NCBI GenBank assembly: GCA_037447655.1
Contig: JBBHKE010001377.1
Coordinates: 62,001 to 126,000, forward strand
Length of the DNA stretch: 64,000 nucleotides
From: Zygnema cylindricum
Lineage: Eukaryota > Streptophyta > Zygnematophyceae > Zygnematales > Zygnemataceae
Reading direction: 5' to 3'
Every line of letters begins with the position of its first letter. Position 1 is the stretch's first letter. The notes beneath the pieces were generated by a model. That model saw nothing but the letters and a program-made list of their open reading frames with translations, searched no databases and was not told the origin of the DNA. Shown piece by piece: positions 35,930 through 47,739 of the stretch. The translations under genes and the position numbers were made by a program.

Positions 35930-38196
35930 GGATTTGGAGAACAGGGCAGGCCCGAGAAGCCCGCACAGGAGGAAGATTCTAAGATGCCCGAGGAATCTGT
36001 TCCCATGGAGACTGTTTATGACTCTCCAGCAAAAGGAACAGCCGTAGCCCCTCCGTCTCCCTCTCCTCCTAGTCTTACTCCTGAACATTTCCCTTCCTTG
36101 GCAGAGGTTGCCAAGACCTTTGCCGAGGAAAGAAGGGAGTCTCGGGCACAGTCTCAAGAAAGAAACAGAGTGTCGCCCGGGCTCGACCAATGAGACAAGC
36201 TCAGCGGGAGGCCCTTTTGGGTCCCCTTCCAGAGGTCGGGCCTGATACCAGATCAAAAATTCCCAGGGCAGAAATTCAGATTGACCTTGCGGTTTTGGCG
36301 GATCCCAGCCGCCCTGGTCGAAAGGAAATCCTTGCTCCTCATGACCTTCATGAACTTAAGGTTGGTGCACAGAGCTGCCCAGTCAGATCGAGCCAGGGTG
36401 GTTAAACCAGTGCGGGGCATGGTGGAGATTTTAACCAACTCTTCAGAGAGTGGTTCCTCACAGTCTTTGCACGAAAGGCCAAAGAGGGATCCTCCTTCTC
36501 GCCCTCCTCCATTTTCTTCCCAAGACACTGCAACTAGCCGACCGTCCCGGGTGCGCCATGCTTTGAGGTCTTGTAGAGGAGCAGATGGCAACGAGAGAGG
36601 GGCTCGAGAGCCAGTGAGGGGGAAGAAATTTGACCATAGGGATAGTAAGGGTAGATTTGCACCTCTCACCAAGGAAGAAACTTTCCCAACTCCAACGTCA
36701 GTCCGCACCGAGAGACTTTCTCCTAGAGCACCCAGTGTTCGCCCAGCCGGAGGGTTCTAGCGATCCAAACCTACTTACCTAGGGTTTCCGCAAACACGAC
36801 TAGAGGAGTTGTCCGAGGGATTGTGGCGGGCCAAGCCAAACGATCCAGAAATTTTAGGAGTGGGGATAGCTGATCTGACCGGAGTAGTGGAAAGGGCCCA
36901 GGAACTAGTGGAGGCTTTGAAATCCCAAGGCCAGGCTACAGTAAGGGCCGAACCTGCCACAGTAGATTGGGAGGCGTTGGAGGAGGAAAGGAGGAAATTG
37001 TGGGAGCAGGAATTGAACCTCATCCGGAAGCTCGACGGAGGTCAAATGGGATCCTCAGTGGGCGGATCCCTCCTACACTAGTAACTGAACCTCAGTCCCG
37101 AGCCCCGCACCAGACTCCTTCGTCGGAGACCAGTCAAGAACCTCCTCTTCAACGAGAAGAGGGGGCAGACACAAGACCTAATATTCGGGGTTTGGGTGTA
37201 GATTCACCGTCTGAACTCGCTGGGGCTCCACGGGAAGAGCCTACTTTTGTTTCGGTGGAGGTTTCTTTAGCTGTTGAAGCCTTAGTGGAGTTACGACTGG
37301 ATGAAAGAATCCACATCCCCTAGAGACCGTCCACACCTTGTTCGCCTCCATCCAAATTGTCCATTGATCCTTTATCTTCTCCTCCTCCTCCTACCTCTCA
37401 CTCCCAAGATCCTGCAGCAGAGCCTTCGGACATTCCCACCTCCTCTCGCTCACCTTCCGTTTCTCTTACTGGAGCAGACCGTGGGTCACCAGGTCCACTG
37501 AGCATACCCTACAAGCACGACGTCTACTAACCTCCTCATAGACGATCGCCATCCTCCAGTTCAGGAATTCCTCCTCTTGAAACTTTCAAAGACGGCCTCA
37601 GAAACAAACACCTTTTAGGAGACAGACACCTCCTCATAACTAGCCTTCGTCTCCGTCTTCTTCACCATCCCTTTCCCGAGATCCATCTTTGAACAGACCT
37701 CGGATCCCCATCCTCTCCAAGGCGACAGTTCTTGAGGACGAAAGATATTCTCGTGGATACTGAGGGGTGGATATAAGGGAATGGCCCCTTCTACTTCGTC
37801 CGGCCAGACACATCATCAGCCGCAGATACCCTTTTCACCCAGAGGGACAAGAGTCCTCTAGTGGGGAACACCCTTCTTCTAACAATCTTCTCAGGCGCTG
37901 GTACTCCCTCTTCGGGAGGGGGATCCACACCTTGCAGGAAACACCTCCTACAAGAAAAGGAAGCGATTCCGATCCCAAGGAAGAGGACAAAAGAGTCACT
38001 TCGCCGGCCCCGTTTGTCTGTCCCATCGGCCCTTCCTATTCTTAGTTCACCCAATCAACAGAAGAAGAGAAGGAAATGGGGGACCTTCGAATATTTAAAG
38101 GGGATAGCTCGGGGATTACTTTCTCGAATTTTGAGTTCTTTTGGAAATCGTTCACCCAATCAAAAATCAATCAATACAGGGGAGGAGCCATTCTAG
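35930..38196 (+). pseudogene. GC-richer degenerate coding-like region, possibly an old gag
   Basis: A chain of partly overlapping plus-strand frames has a coding look: many Pro, Arg, Glu and Ser, and few stops over 80-160 codons at a time. Examples are EHFPSLAEVAKTFAEERRES, VVERAQELVEALKSQGQATV and the basic KKRRKWGTFEYLKGIARGLL. Frames change at least four times. Base composition is clearly more GC than on either side. The long polar, proline-rich protein with a helical segment is compatible with a retroelement gag or ORF1, but no zinc knuckle, protease or polymerase motif is seen. I do not recognise the family. Confidence 0.45.
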
Positions 38197-38249
38197 ATAA
38201 CTTCGAAACCACTATATTTCCCATGATGGTCAACTATCTTTCTGGAGGG

Positions 38250-39300
38250 TGAAACTCTGAGACCTCCATAAGTCCTCAGAGTGGACAACTTCCAAGAAGC
38301 CTCTAAGATAACTCTGACCCCTTTGTGTTTCAACAAAAACAACTGCCACCCTATCAGACATAAACTCTGACCACCTGCACCCGTGTGAAGGCAAGACTCC
38401 CTTGAGTCGATAGCAAAAAGAATCTCTGAATTTGCTCACCTGAGTAGTAAAATATAGAAAAAGTTGACCTTTTGTATAAAAGCTCTCTGGGAGAGAGGGT
38501 CCTATCTCCTAATTTTTCTAAGTCCTATCTCTGTCACAGACTCTATCTACTGATGTACGGAACCAATCAGATTACAGTTTCCTACGCAAAAGTACAGTTG
38601 CCGGTGTACTTAATGTACGGACATTGTACAACATAGCCAAAATGTCGACACATGTCATATCCAGATTCGGTGCCATAATCTCCAAAGATACCATGATCCA
38701 ATGTAATTTCACCACGTGTCATCCGATGTGGCGATGGCCACAAACCGCCAAAATCTTCTTCCGCGATCTCGGCGCTAATTTCGGTCGTCCGATTAAATTC
38801 AAATTTAATCGTAGCTGTAATAAATACATGCGCGGTATTCGTTTCACTAAAGAAATAAATGCGCGGTATTGATTTCTTGTCCGTATCGTAATCCGTACTT
38901 ATACATTACCGGATCTATGTATCCCGTAAACAATTACAGTTAAATGAATTATCCTACGTATTGATGTTTAATTAAATATCAAACCATATAGTATCTAACA
39001 CTAGTTCTAGACTTAACGGCTAAGGCTACCGGCTACCTGCTGTCTGTCAGCCGGTAGGTACCAGGATCAAATCCTGTGGCCGGCACATACCTTTTAGTAA
39101 ATAAACCCCTAACTAATTTAAATTTCCCGTAAACCTCTGGATAGCCTAGGTAGCCATGGCTCTAGCTCCCTCTCCAATTTCTCAGTGACTGCGACAAGTT
39201 TGAGAGTTGGAGAGAGAAGTTAGAGGTACACTGCCTCGGTTTCATTCTATATTTCTATTTAGACCTAGGAAATACTTAAAATGGACCATTAATTTCTACA
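38250..39300 (-). repeat. Copia C 3' LTR (about 1,051 bp)
   Basis: On the minus strand it starts TGTAGAAATTAATGG at 39300, right after the purine tract AAAATAAGAGGAG, and ends GAGGTCTCAGAGTTTCA at 38250. Start, end and length correspond to the LTRs of copia A (TGTTGAAATTAATAG...ATTTCA, 1,032 bp), so A and C belong to one family. The LTR abuts the degenerate region to its left. Confidence 0.75.
39011..39084 (+). other. Antisense tRNA-like sequence in the copia C LTR
   Basis: The plus strand has GGCTAAGGC (A-box-like), a stem ACCGG/CCGGT enclosing an 18-nt loop, and GGATCAAATCC (B box) in a T-arm-like hairpin CAGG/CCTG. This is antisense to element C. The acceptor stem is not complete. Confidence 0.55.
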
Positions 39301-39429
39301 CTCCTCTTATTTTCTAGTCAATCTTTAATTTCAAACCACACTCCCTACAGAAAATTAGCTTAGGGGAAGGCACAGGTTTGGTATTCATATCTGCTACCAT
39401 ACCATTATCTGGTTTGTACTCTAAACTGA

Positions 39430-42400
39430 TTATTTTGTTTCTACTTTCTCTCTAACAAAGCTGAGTCTGATGTCCATGTGTTTGGCTTTAAAATGATGTT
39501 TAGGATTGGCAGAAATAGCGATTGCTGCCTGATAATCACAAAAAAAATTCTGCACACCACTCATAAGGTGACCAAGCTCACCAAGCAAATACTTGACCCA
39601 CATCAATTCTTTTACAGCAGAGCAAGAGGCCATATACTCAGCCTCCGTGGTGGACTGAGCAATAACCTTTTGCTGTTTGCTACTCTAACAGCAAGCCCCA
39701 TCACCCACATATAATACATATCCAGAAGTACATCTCCTCATCGGAGCATCACCATAACTGGCATCACTCCAAGTAGCGATGTGAGTATTCTCACCACCCA
39801 AATGCAACCATAGATCCCTAATTCCTATCAAATATCTAAAGACTCTCTTAGCTGCCTCCAAATCTTTCTTAGTGGGAGCATTTAGACTTCTACTCAGCAC
39901 TCCTACAGCTGCAGCTAAATCCGGCCGGGTTCAATTCATTAAATAGATTAGACTTCCCACTACATGTCTGTAAGGAATAGTCTGCATGAACTTTTGTTCA
40001 TCAGGAGATAATTCCTCGTCTAAGACTATGACTCCTTCTTCCTCACTCCCCTCACTTCCTTTCTTTAACTCCATTGGAGATGTAGAACTATTAGCTTTAT
40101 CCATCTGAAATTTTTCAAGCATGTTCCCTATTGCTTCCTTTTTATTCAATCTTATAATCTTTCTTTTTTGGTCTCTCTCTTCTTGAATTCCCAAAATATA
40201 TTTTGCTTCCCCCATATCCTTCATTTCAAATCTCCCCTTAAGATCGATTTTCAGTTTATTAATTTTTTCCATTGATTTACTTAAAACAAGCAAATCATCA
40301 ACATAAATTGCAATAAATATACAACATTCCTCATCTTCGAAAACATAGATTGAGTGATCTGAGCTGATCCTGATATATCCTAGACTGGTAAGAAACTCAT
40401 GAAGCTTCTTATTCCACTATCGATGCGCCTGTTTCAAACCATAAAGAGATTTAATCAGCCGGCATACCTTACTCTCCTCTCCTTCCTCCACAAACCCTTC
40501 GGGTTGTCGCATGAAGATCTCCTCTTCCAATTCTCCATGCAAAAAGGCTGTCTTGATGTCCATCTGGTGCACTTCCATGTCTTCCGCTGCTGCCAAACTG
40601 AGAAGTATGCGGACGGAGTGAAATCTTACCACCGGGGCAAAGGTTTCCTCGTAGTCAATTCCCTCCTTTTGTGTAAATCCCTTTGCCACTAATCGGGCCT
40701 TGTAGCGCTCGATTGTGTTATCTGGGTTTAGTTTTAATTTGAAAACCCACTTACAACCGATTGATTTTCAGTTAGGTGGACAATCCACCAGCTCCTAAGT
40801 ATCGCCTGCCATAATTGAGGCCATCTCCTCATTGATGGCTGTCTTCCACCGGTTTCTTTCTGGACAAGTCATCGCCTCTCCATAAGTTTGAGGTTCATCT
40901 TGATGAGATAGTTTAGTTACCTTGTTATTAACATGTTTTTCTTGCAGTCTTTTGCTACTTCTCCTTCCCCCCTCAAAATTTGAGGCCGGAATAGATGGTT
41001 CTTGTGGATTCTTTCGAAAAATCTCGGCTTCTCCCGTATCCCTTGATTCCGAATCAATTTCCACCACGTCTTCCGCTTCGGGTAGAGTTGTCACTGGAGT
41101 TTCCACAGCCGAGTCCTTTTCGGTCTGATTTGTACCTGCAAGACTGTCATCTTCTCTAAAAATTGGATAGTTAGGAAGCTCAAAGTCATCGGATTTTTCT
41201 GACACAAATCTGATTTTAACTCACTTTGTATACTTGAAGGGATCCATAGACTTTCCTTCATCCATAACTACTAGATGCTTTACTAAGATTATATCTTCCC
41301 TTTTTAGATCATAAACTCTATAGCCTTTAACATCCTCATCATATCCTAATAAGTATCCCGGTTTTCCTTAAGGATCTAGCTTCCAATTAGACCGATCTGT
41401 ATCTAGACTGAATACTTGACTACCGAAAACCTTTAAGTGAGATATGTTTGGTTTCCAGCCTGTGCATCTCTTATAAGGTGTTTGATCTTTTATAGCTGAA
41501 GTAAGAACTCTATTTTTGAGGTAATTAGCACATTTCATTGCTTCTGCCCAAATTATTTTTCCTATCTTTTTATCTGACAAAATACTTCTAGCACTATCAC
41601 TTAGTGTTCTATTTAACTTTTCAGCTACCCCATTCTGTTCCGCGTTTTCTGGAACTGTCTTTTGGTGTTGGACTCCATCTTCCCTCAGAATATCCTCAAA
41701 CTAGTAAGAAGTATACTCCCCACCATTGTCACTCCTTACTCTCTTGATTAGAGTTTCATGGAGTTTTTCCCTCCATGCTTTATATTTTCTAAAACAATCC
41801 TGAGCTTCTGACTTATTTTTCAAAAATTACACCCGGGAATACCGAGACCAATCATCAGTGATAGTCATCATAAATCTCTTCCCCTTGGTGAGGGCACTTT
41901 AGCCGGTCCCCAAATATCTGTGTGTACTAGATCTAGAATTTTTTCTCCCTTATAGGTGGTTATTTTAGGAAAGGGTAATCTGTGTGTTTTACCTTGAGCA
42001 CATCCACTTCAATCACTTATATTATCACTTTCACTGAACTTAATCCCTTCCACCACTCCCATCTTTTTCATCTCTTTTAACTTATATAGATTCACATGCC
42101 CAAGCCTCTTATGCCACATCATAATATCATGAACACTAGCATAATAAAGTTTCTTTGTTTCATTACTTAAAACCAGCCTAAACATTCTATGGCTACCTTT
42201 CTCACCAATGAAATATACATCCTCCTCAAAACTAGCAGTAAATACTCCTTCCCTAGTGCTAGTATAAAAACCCTTATCATCTAATACGGATGTAGAGATG
42301 AGGTTTTTGTTCAGCTCCGGAATAAACAATACATCGGACAATGTTACTATGGATGTCTTTCCTTCTAGTAACACTTTCAAATCTACCGATCCTACAAGAG

Positions 42401-43547
42401 TAGTGGTGACTATCTTCCCATCCCCGTACTCTATCTCTACGGTGGGAATCTTTCTTATCTTAGTGAACAGGTGCCTATCCTTACACATGTGCATGGAGGC
42501 ACCTGAATCGACAATCCAGCCTGCTTCAACTTTCAATCCACCGTAAGCACATTTATGCCTTCGTGGAATTTCGACCTCGTTTTTCGCCTCCAACTCGTCA
42601 TCTAAAATGAGCTTATTGTCCTTGTCCACGGATTCTGCCTCATGTACATGTGTCACAAGGACCTTTTTCTTTCCTCTCGGGGTACCACCGGTCTGCTCCT
42701 CCTTTAATCGAAGCTCGGTTAGTTTAGTGCACTCTGCCATATAGTGCCCAGGTTTCTTACAAAAATGACATAATTATCTGGGAGCCCTTGGCCCGAACTT
42801 GTCGGTCTGATTTTTCTTCTCCCCCCTCCCCCATAGTTTCCGACCGGTTTCTGGGAATCCTTGTTCCTCCAATCGGTCGCAGTTGCCAATGCTTGGCCAC
42901 TCTTTCCTCGTCTTCGGATCTCAATCGTATTCTCCCGAACGAGAATCATCCCTACCACTAAGTTCCATATCCACCTTGAGTCTGGCAAGTCCTGCACACG
43001 GTTGACTATGCTCTCGAACTCATCAGGTAATTTCATTAGTAAACAGTTAACCTTTTCTTTTTCACTAAAAACTTTACCCGCACTCTCTAGCTCCATGAAG
43101 AGTGTAGCAAGCTCATTGCAAAAATCCAACATATTTCCCCCTTTGTATACATACTCCTTAACTTTCTGATCAGCCAACTGTTGTTGCTGAATCGTACCAC
43201 TTCGGTACATCTCTATGAGAGTCATCCAAAGATCGGATGCCCTCTCTACCTGCAAATGAGGACATGCAAGTCCTTGAGTGAGATGGCGTAGGATGAAGTG
43301 CTTTGCCGCCATATTGTTGAAGTCCCAGGTTTCAGTATCATTCTCCTCGTTCCTCGGAATAGGTGACATGAATGCCGAACCAATTGTTATTGGTGTGGTT
43401 GTCTCCTTCTCCTTTCCTTTGTCCACCACCTCTCCTTCCTTTGTTTTCTCTGTTGAAGGTGGATCCTCTTTCCTGGTGAATCTGCTTCCTCCAAACCCCG
43501 GAGGGATTCCAAGACTTGATGGACGCCCCAACCGTCCACTCATTGGG
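39430..43547 (-). pseudogene. Copia C gag-pol, broken
   Basis: On the minus strand from 43547: gag (LRHLTQGLACPHLQVERAS, LLMKLPDEFESIV), protease with VDSGASMHMC at about 42500, pre-integrase with MWHKRLGHVNL, integrase pieces with several stops between 42000 and 41210, reverse transcriptase (DYEETFAPVVRF; YVDDLLVLSK) from 40689 to 39931 and RNase H (WSDASYGDAPMRRCTSGYVL; KHMDIRLSFVREK) to 39430. Gag begins at the residue equivalent to about position 37 of copia A gag; the N-terminus, leader and 5' LTR are absent and copia B sequence takes their place. Stops and frameshifts make it inactive. Confidence 0.88.
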
Positions 43548-45554
43548 AGGGAAAAAATTGGGGAGGAGGAAGAGTTGGTTGATTGAAGGTAGAGGGGGGG
43601 GGAGGTTTAAGGTAGGTGAGGTCAGATGGTTGTAGAGAGTAGGGAGGGGGGCTTGGAGGAAGAGGGTCATGGAGGGTGAGAGAAGGAAATTCGGATAATG
43701 GGGGAAGAGGAGAGGGAAAGGGTGAGCGCGACAAAGTTTGAAGGAGTGGCGTTTCGTTGAAAATTACTTCCGTGGTGGTAATGACGCAATTTTGAGAAGG
43801 AATCCAAATACGGTACGCTTTGGAATTTGGAGCGTACCCAACGAAAATGCCGCGAAATGCGCGAGCGTCCAATTTCCCATCTGATTGGAGGAGATCTTTG
43901 TACCACGCCTCACATCCAAATATTTGAAGGTGGCGAATATCTGGTTTGATAGAGGACCACGCTTCCATTGGAGTAGATTTGGGTAAAGCGTTAGTAGGAC
44001 AAAGATTGCGTAGGTAATTAGCGCAAACGACAGCCTCTGCCCAAAATTCGTATGGCAAATTTGAAAAATAAAGCATTCAGCGTGTCATGTCATGTAATGT
44101 GCGATTGTACCTTTCTGCGACGCCGTTTTGTTGGGGCATACGAGGCGTTGTTAAGTGACGCCGATTCCGTGTCGCGTAAAAAAAATTGAAAATTGAGCAG
44201 ATAGAAATTCGCCACCGTTGTCGCTTCGCAAGACCTTGATTCGTTTGTTGTGAAAGTTTTCTGCCAGCGCCTTAAATTCCTGAAAACGTCCAAATGCGTC
44301 AGATTTATGACATATTGGATACACGTGTGAAAAACGAGTGGCGTGGTCAATGAAAGAGACAAAATACACAGATCCACTGTAGCTGCGCGTGCACATCGGA
44401 CCACACACGTCAGTATGTACAAGTGCAAGTGGTTGAGTAATTTAAGAAGTGCTAGTGGGAAAAGGGTGACGCGTCATTTTGCCTTGCACGCAACCATGAC
44501 AAAAATCCAAAGATTTGTTAGAAAATGAATTTAGTCCGGTTACAAGATTTGGCAAAGTACGCAAACTATCGTCATTCAAATGACCGTATCTTAAATGCCA
44601 AAGTGTAAAACTTTCAACGCTAGCATTTAAAGCAAATATTTTTGGTGTACTATAAGATTTTAGGATGTACAGAAAATCGTATGCTACGCCAAAACCTACA
44701 GTACTATTGTCTTTTCTATCAATAAATGTTAATCTATCTGTATTAAATTCAGCCATTAAACAGTCAGATGTGGCGACTTTCACAAAAAATAAATTTCTAG
44801 CTTGACCCGGTACAAAAAGTACGTTGCGAACGTGGTCAGACGCATTAGGGACGTGCACGTTGCCAGAATGAGTAGCCAATAAAATGCGGTCGTCTCCTAA
44901 GCGAATCTGCATAGGAGATGATATTTGACAAAGGTGAGTGAACCAATCTGATTTGGGTGACAGGTGGAGCACCACTGTTAATTAGCCAAACGTCTGGGTT
45001 TGAGATGAAAAAGCGTACCCTTGTGGAAATTACTTCTGGGTTTGAGATGAAAAAGCGTACCCTTATGGAAATTGAGTTTCCGCACGGAAAGAATGTGGGA
45101 CATGATGTGCGACATTTCCATACCCGAATTTTGGTGAGGGAGGGAGTACAAAAAGGGTAGCTATTGGTGTGGGAGAATTAGAGGGAAAATGGGAGAGGGA
45201 AACAATCGGCCAAGGGAGGTTAATGGAGTTTGAGGAGGCATAGTGCGCTGCGGCGTTAAAAGATTGAGCGAGGTGTGGAGAAGGAGAAAAGTGATAAGGA
45301 TAGGAAAAATATGGAGCATAAGAAAGGTGCGGAGGGGGTGGAGGGGTAGGAAGGACCAGTGGGGTGGCTTGGGCGATTTTGGCATCCCCACTATTTTCGA
45401 TGGGATTGGAAGCCTCGGTTGCCCTGCGCCTAGCCAATTTAAGACATTTTTCAATGGCATGTCCCTTTATTTTGCAATAAGAGCAAAATAAAATTTGCAC
45501 CCCCCTTGAGTTAGATGTGGGAATTGCAGCAACAAAGGAATTTGCATGAGAGAG
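43548..45554 (-). pseudogene. Copia B, 3' gag to integrase (distal part)
   Basis: Continuation of copia B beyond the nested element A. From 45500 down: gag zinc knuckle CSYCKIKGHAIEKC (CX2CX4HX4C), a proline-rich linker, protease/pre-integrase region with FTLWHLRYGHLND and FCHGCVQGK, integrase core with RSDNGGEFLSAQF, then LPYEFWAEAVVCANYLRNL and the GYAPNSKAYRIW region. The frame stops at 43540 inside the proline-rich tail; reverse transcriptase, RNase H and 3' LTR are missing. Many stops separate the frames. Confidence 0.85.
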
Positions 45555-45608
45555 ATAAGGGTTGAAATTAATAGATTTCTATAATATTTTCTAGGTATAA
45601 ATATGTTA

Positions 45609-45804
45609 CACCGCCAATCGCTATTAGAGTATATAACACCAATTCGGTGCCCTTTTTTCAAAAAAAAAACCTGAAATACAATTAATAACGCTATTTAAGT
45701 ACGTGGACCATAATGTGCCACGTCTCAGGTACTAAATTAGAATCAATAACGCTAATTGTTTTTTGACGCTAATTAATCCTTAACTCTAATAGCGATTGGC
45801 GGTG
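45609..45804. mobile_element. TA-flanked MITE in the copia A 5' LTR (copy 4)
   Basis: 196 bp with near-perfect ends CACCGCCAATCGCTATTAG and their inverse, flanked by TA. The 3' LTR has the intact site ATATGTTAGTATAAAAGG at about 51127-51145, where the MITE copy reads ATATGTTA, then the MITE, then TAGTATAAAAGG. This fixes the ends and the TA duplication exactly. Confidence 0.95.
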
Positions 45805-45972
45805 TAGTATAAAAGGAAAAGAAAAAGGGCGCGCAGCCTGTCTTCACCTCCTCTCTCTAGCCCCCATACTTGTTGTAGTCACTGAAGGATAGAGAGGATG
45901 GTTCAGCCATGGTTGCCTTAGTTCAGCAGGCAGGACTAAAGAGTGACTAATGTCACTCTCAACAAAAAGTTG

Positions 45973-46043
45973 AGTCCGGCAAGACTCAAACCTCCGACCG
46001 CTAAACAACGGCGTAGCCAGTAGCTCTAACCAGTTTGTCGTGA
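45973..46043 (-). other. Antisense tRNA-like sequence, copia A 5' LTR
   Basis: The minus strand reads ACTGGTTAGAGC (A-box-like) and GGAGGTTTGAGTC (B-box-like) about 30 nt apart, the spacing of a tRNA. Stems are more decayed than in the 3' LTR copy. Confidence 0.5.
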
Positions 46044-46765
46044 AGTCTGTTAAATTACATGGGGTGTGATACGTATTTAAACTGATACATGGTCTTAAAA
46101 CAGATTAACTGAAATGTGAACGAAGGAACATAGAACTAGTTAAAGTTTTTCAGTGCGGACGTCATTTCTCACGAAACAAATGAATCGGACATTTGTTTCG
46201 ACGGTCGACATTTAATGTCGGATTTAATCCAACGGCGAATATTATTGCCAAGATCGCGGAATGGTCACTTTGGCGTTTACGGACGTGGCATGACCTAGCG
46301 CCACGTGGAAGGATAACATTTGGTCGCAGGAATTCCGGGAACATACGGACGAGTGGAAAAGTGAAACACGTCTACACAGTGGCCTTGTCGTACACAGCCC
46401 GTGCAGAAAGGACATCGACCATAGTACCTTTTTGTACTTTACAGTCATGTGATTGGTCCGTACTTCAGTATATAGGGGTTGAGAGAGGGATTTAGGACTT
46501 AGGAAAATTTGGTAGGCAGTCACCTCTCTCTAATAGAGCTTTGTATAAAATAGACATTTTTGCCGGCTCATAACTTATCGGTTGGTTGGCCGTTTTCAGT
46601 TATTATTTTTCTTACAAACTCAAGAGAGTCTAGGCTGCACAGGGGTGCAGTCAAACTGTCAGTTTGTATTCTTGGGCAGCAGTGGTTGTGGCTTGAAGTG
46701 GGTTAGTTAAAAACTATCTAGAGGCTTCTTGTATTCTGTAGTCCAATGTAGGACATATAATTTCA

Positions 46766-46779
46766 GGTTATGGGACCAC
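46766..46779 (+). promoter_or_regulatory. Copia A primer-binding site of half-tRNA type, overlapping the gag start
   Basis: GGTTATGGGACCAC follows the LTR with no gap. It is complementary to the anticodon stem-loop of initiator tRNA-Met with one mismatch, the same region used by Drosophila copia, not to the tRNA 3' end. The ATG inside it (46769) is in frame with the gag pattern that follows (VPTFNGSGFIYWEAMM). Confidence 0.75.
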
Positions 46780-47668
46780 CCTCTAGGGTGCCCACCTTCA
46801 ATGGGTCAGGGTTCATCTATTGGGAAGCCATGATGATGGGGGCTTTGTGCGAAAAACGATACTGGGATATCGTCAGTGGACAAGTGAAACAGCCACTTTC
46901 GGGAATTCCGCCATGATTTGGAGGAGTAAGGTTTTTGCAGCAGCGATTGCTTCCGCGAAGGAGGCACGTGATGGAGACAACAGTGTGTTTGAAAAAAGGA
47001 AAGGGAAGGTGACACCCCTCACCCCTATTGCCATGGAACCAGGAGCGGCGGCCGTGAAGACCGTGGAGAACGATACTCAAATGTTGGAAGACGTAAACAT
47101 GGCTGCCAAGAACTCCATTCTAAGGCACCTCACTCAAGCTTCGGCAACCCCTCACCTTCACATTTACAAGGCCGAGGAGTTGTGGGAGAGTTTGGTGGAG
47201 ATTCATAGAGGTGGTACTATTCAACAGCTCTAGTTGGCTGAGCAAAAGCTAGTGAGTTAAACTTACAATGGAGGAAAGATGTTATATTATTGTAATGATC
47301 TTTCTTGTTTGTATATGGAGATGGAAAGTGCCGGATGGATAGGTACAATGAAAATGAAAGTTTACACTCTAATCATGAAGTTATCGAACGAGTATGAGAA
47401 CATAGTGTACCGAGTACAAGATATGACTAATAGTTCATGGAAGTGGAATACAATGGTCCGGATGATACATGTGCAAGAAAATACCATGGAGATTAGGAGA
47501 GGGGGAAAGAGCATTCAAGCTCTAGCTGTAGAAGGGGACTGATGGGGGAAGGACCTAAAGAAATCGTACAAAGAGGAAAGAGATCAGTTTGGAGGACCAA
47601 GGCCCTTTAAGGGCTTTTGTCATTTTTGCAAAAAACTGAGACACTTTATCGCGGATTGTGTCTAGCTG
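46769..47668 (+). pseudogene. Copia A gag
   Basis: The first frame gives FNGSGFIYWEAMMMGALCEK and KRYWDIVSGQV, a copia gag N-terminus. A TGA and a frame change near 46908 lead into AAKNSILRHLTQASATPHLH, HRGGTIQQL and MKLSNEYENIVYRVQDM. Stops interrupt at about 47231 (TAG), 47258 (TAA), 47540 (TGA) and 47664 (TAG). The zinc knuckle CHFCKKLRHFIADC is at 47618-47659. Similar along its length to copia C gag. Confidence 0.85.
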
Positions 47669-47739
47669 TCAAAGCTGAGGCTCCATGAGAACCGTGGAGG
47701 GCGTTCTTTTGGAGGGAAGAAAAAGGCACTTGTGGTCAC

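Larger units (their letters stand above)
45560..46765 (+). repeat. Copia A 5' LTR
   Basis: It begins GGTTGAAATTAATAG (the first base differs from the TG of the 3' LTR) and ends ATAATTTCA. A TATA-like AGTATAAAAGG lies just after the MITE. Without the MITE it is about 1.0 kb, like the 3' LTR, from which it differs by many substitutions. Confidence 0.88.
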
